Position numbers and translations under genes: made by a program. The notes below the pieces were generated by a model, which was not told where the DNA came from, searched no databases, and worked only from the letters and a program-made list of their open reading frames with translations. A DNA stretch of 64,000 bases from NCBI GenBank assembly GCA_964454645.1, contig CAYVTM010000006.1, forward strand, positions 123,199-187,198. The letters are read 5' to 3'. The DNA comes from CAYVTM01 sp964454645. Its GTDB lineage: Bacteria > Bacteroidota > Bacteroidia > Sphingobacteriales > Sphingobacteriaceae. Below, one piece after another: positions 63,388 to 64,000 of the stretch (position 1 is its first letter; each line of letters begins with the position of its first letter).

Positions 63388-64000
63388 ATGAACAAAAAAC
63401 TACTTCTTACCCTCGCGCTTTTACTCTTGATTAGTTTGAATGGTTTGGCAACGCATATTGCTGGTTATGATATGTGTTTGCGGTATATATCTTCAGGTAA
63501 TAACGCAGGAAAGTATGAAATCTATGTTAAGCTTTTCAGAGACGCCAAACCCGGAACGAATCCGATGCCTGCTACCGTTGGTTTTCGCTTGTATGCAAAT
63601 GATGGAAGCCCTGTTCCTGTGCCACTTTCAGGCACAATTATCTGCTATAAGTCAAATCCTCAGACTTTTTTAAGTTACTTACCCGAAGATTGTCCTCCGC
63701 CCAATTTGCAGCCGATTGAGTTTGGGGAGTTTTTATCAGACCCTTTAGATTTGAGTGCCTTGTCTTCTGTAAGCGGATATTATTTGGTAGGATCTGATTG
63801 TTGCCGTAATATTGGAATTGCTAATGTTGAAGGAACTTCATCTTCTTATGGTACTCAATTCGTGATGGAGTTTCCCCGGTTAAATACAACTGGCACTCCC
63901 TCTCCCTATCGTTTTAACTCTTCCCCGGAGTTCCGTAAGGCCCCTTTAACGTTCTTTTGTGTGGGAAAACCTTATACCCTGGATTGGGATGTCGTAGATC
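63388..64000 (+). CDS. Large secreted surface protein, 5' portion
   Basis: From ATG 63388 the frame stays open to the end of the window (204 codons), so the gene is cut. It begins with a signal peptide (MNKKLLLTLALLLLISLNGLA) cleaved before THI, followed by DMCLRYISSG, KYEIYVKLFRDA and a Cys-rich strand region (CYK, EDCPPP, DCC). This start (ATHI..., Y-x-I-x-x-x-x-F/Y-R-D) is that of giant Bacteroidota proteins with PKD repeats and a gliding-motility-associated (T9SS type B) C-terminus. The C-terminus and type of sorting domain are outside the window. Confidence 0.82.
   Translation, partial: MNKKLLLTLALLLLISLNGLATHIAGYDMCLRYISSGNNAGKYEIYVKLFRDAKPGTNPMPATVGFRLYANDGSPVPVPLSGTIICYKSNPQTFLSYLPEDCPPPNLQPIEFGEFLSDPLDLSALSSVSGYYLVGSDCCRNIGIANVEGTSSSYGTQFVMEFPRLNTTGTPSPYRFNSSPEFRKAPLTFFCVGKPYTLDWDVVD

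Noticed and set aside
63440..63673. 77-residue plus-strand frame near the window end
   Set aside because: It is out of frame with the ATG 63388 reading, which has a signal peptide and family-like N-terminus and stays open to the window edge.
1..64000. CRISPR arrays, tRNA/rRNA genes, prophage or insertion sequences
   Set aside because: No evenly spaced repeats, no tRNA-like T-loop sequences, no transposase or phage structural genes and no terminal inverted repeats were seen by eye on either strand; a scan with tRNAscan-SE, ISfinder or CRISPR software was not possible.

Overview
The window is chromosomal DNA of a Bacteroidota bacterium (an aquatic or soil Sphingobacteriia/Chitinophagia/Cytophagia-like lineage fits best; genus not resolvable from sequence alone). 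Support comes from type IX secretion (T9SS) signatures (a DUF5103 plug protein, a T9SS type A sorting tail, a large surface protein starting with the typical post-signal THI motif), Bacteroidota-specific families (DUF4290, DUF2027-Smr, PepSY-like), promoters of the TTG/TAnnTTTG type, weak ribosome-binding sites and modest GC content. No rRNA, tRNA, CRISPR array, prophage or intact insertion sequence was seen; gene density is high and most content is housekeeping.

Layout. 1-5.1 kb: 3' part of gatB, a thioredoxin-like lipoprotein, a PhoB/PhoR-type two-component system preceded by four TTAAC repeats, and an RluA-type pseudouridine synthase. 5.2-9.0 kb: an orphan T9SS tail, then a minus-strand J-domain membrane protein, DUF2027-Smr protein and phosphohexomutase. 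9.3-11.8 kb: lysC-lysA of the diaminopimelate/lysine route. 11.9-16.2 kb: a plus-strand run of DUF2130, HipA-like kinase, DUF3037, a small FUSC-like membrane protein and MgtC/DUF4010. 16.2-16.55 kb: a gene gap holding a strongly structured, probably minus-strand RNA. 16.6-21.4 kb: fatty-acid desaturase, transglutaminase-like protein, ogt, PPOX-DinB pair and an acidic unknown. 21.5-29.3 kb: minus-strand PepSY-like protein, PAS histidine kinase, murA (Asp in place of the active-site Cys), DUF4290, UvrD/PcrA helicase and an unknown exported protein.

29.4-40.8 kb: barrel-like protein, M20 dipeptidase, TRIC channel, MFS transporter, M61 peptidase, DUF255 thioredoxin-like protein, ABC-F ATPase and the T9SS plug protein. 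40.9-45.3 kb: minus-strand PKD lipoprotein, MmcQ-like protein, small membrane protein, LOG protein and sodium:solute symporter. 45.4-52.5 kb: recR, a GT2-membrane-Rossmann fusion, SDR, M50-like protease (3' overlap with nhaA on the other strand) and an acyl-CoA carboxylase beta subunit. 52.6-57.4 kb: minus-strand operons, including a winged-helix regulator flanked by two membrane-protein genes, with the same palindromic promoter/operator present twice, then VOC-GNAT-DUF4256 and pirin. 57.4-59.9 kb: a GNAT-racemase pair behind a structured leader, then a truncated esterase. 60-64 kb: amino-acid permease, FUSC-family protein and the start of a large surface protein running off the window.

The strongest candidates for something undescribed are the multi-stem RNA at about 16.19-16.45 kb, the duplicated palindromic promoter/operator at 53.86 and 54.84 kb, and the structured leader ahead of the GNAT-racemase pair. 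All are read by eye; none was tested by search or folding software.
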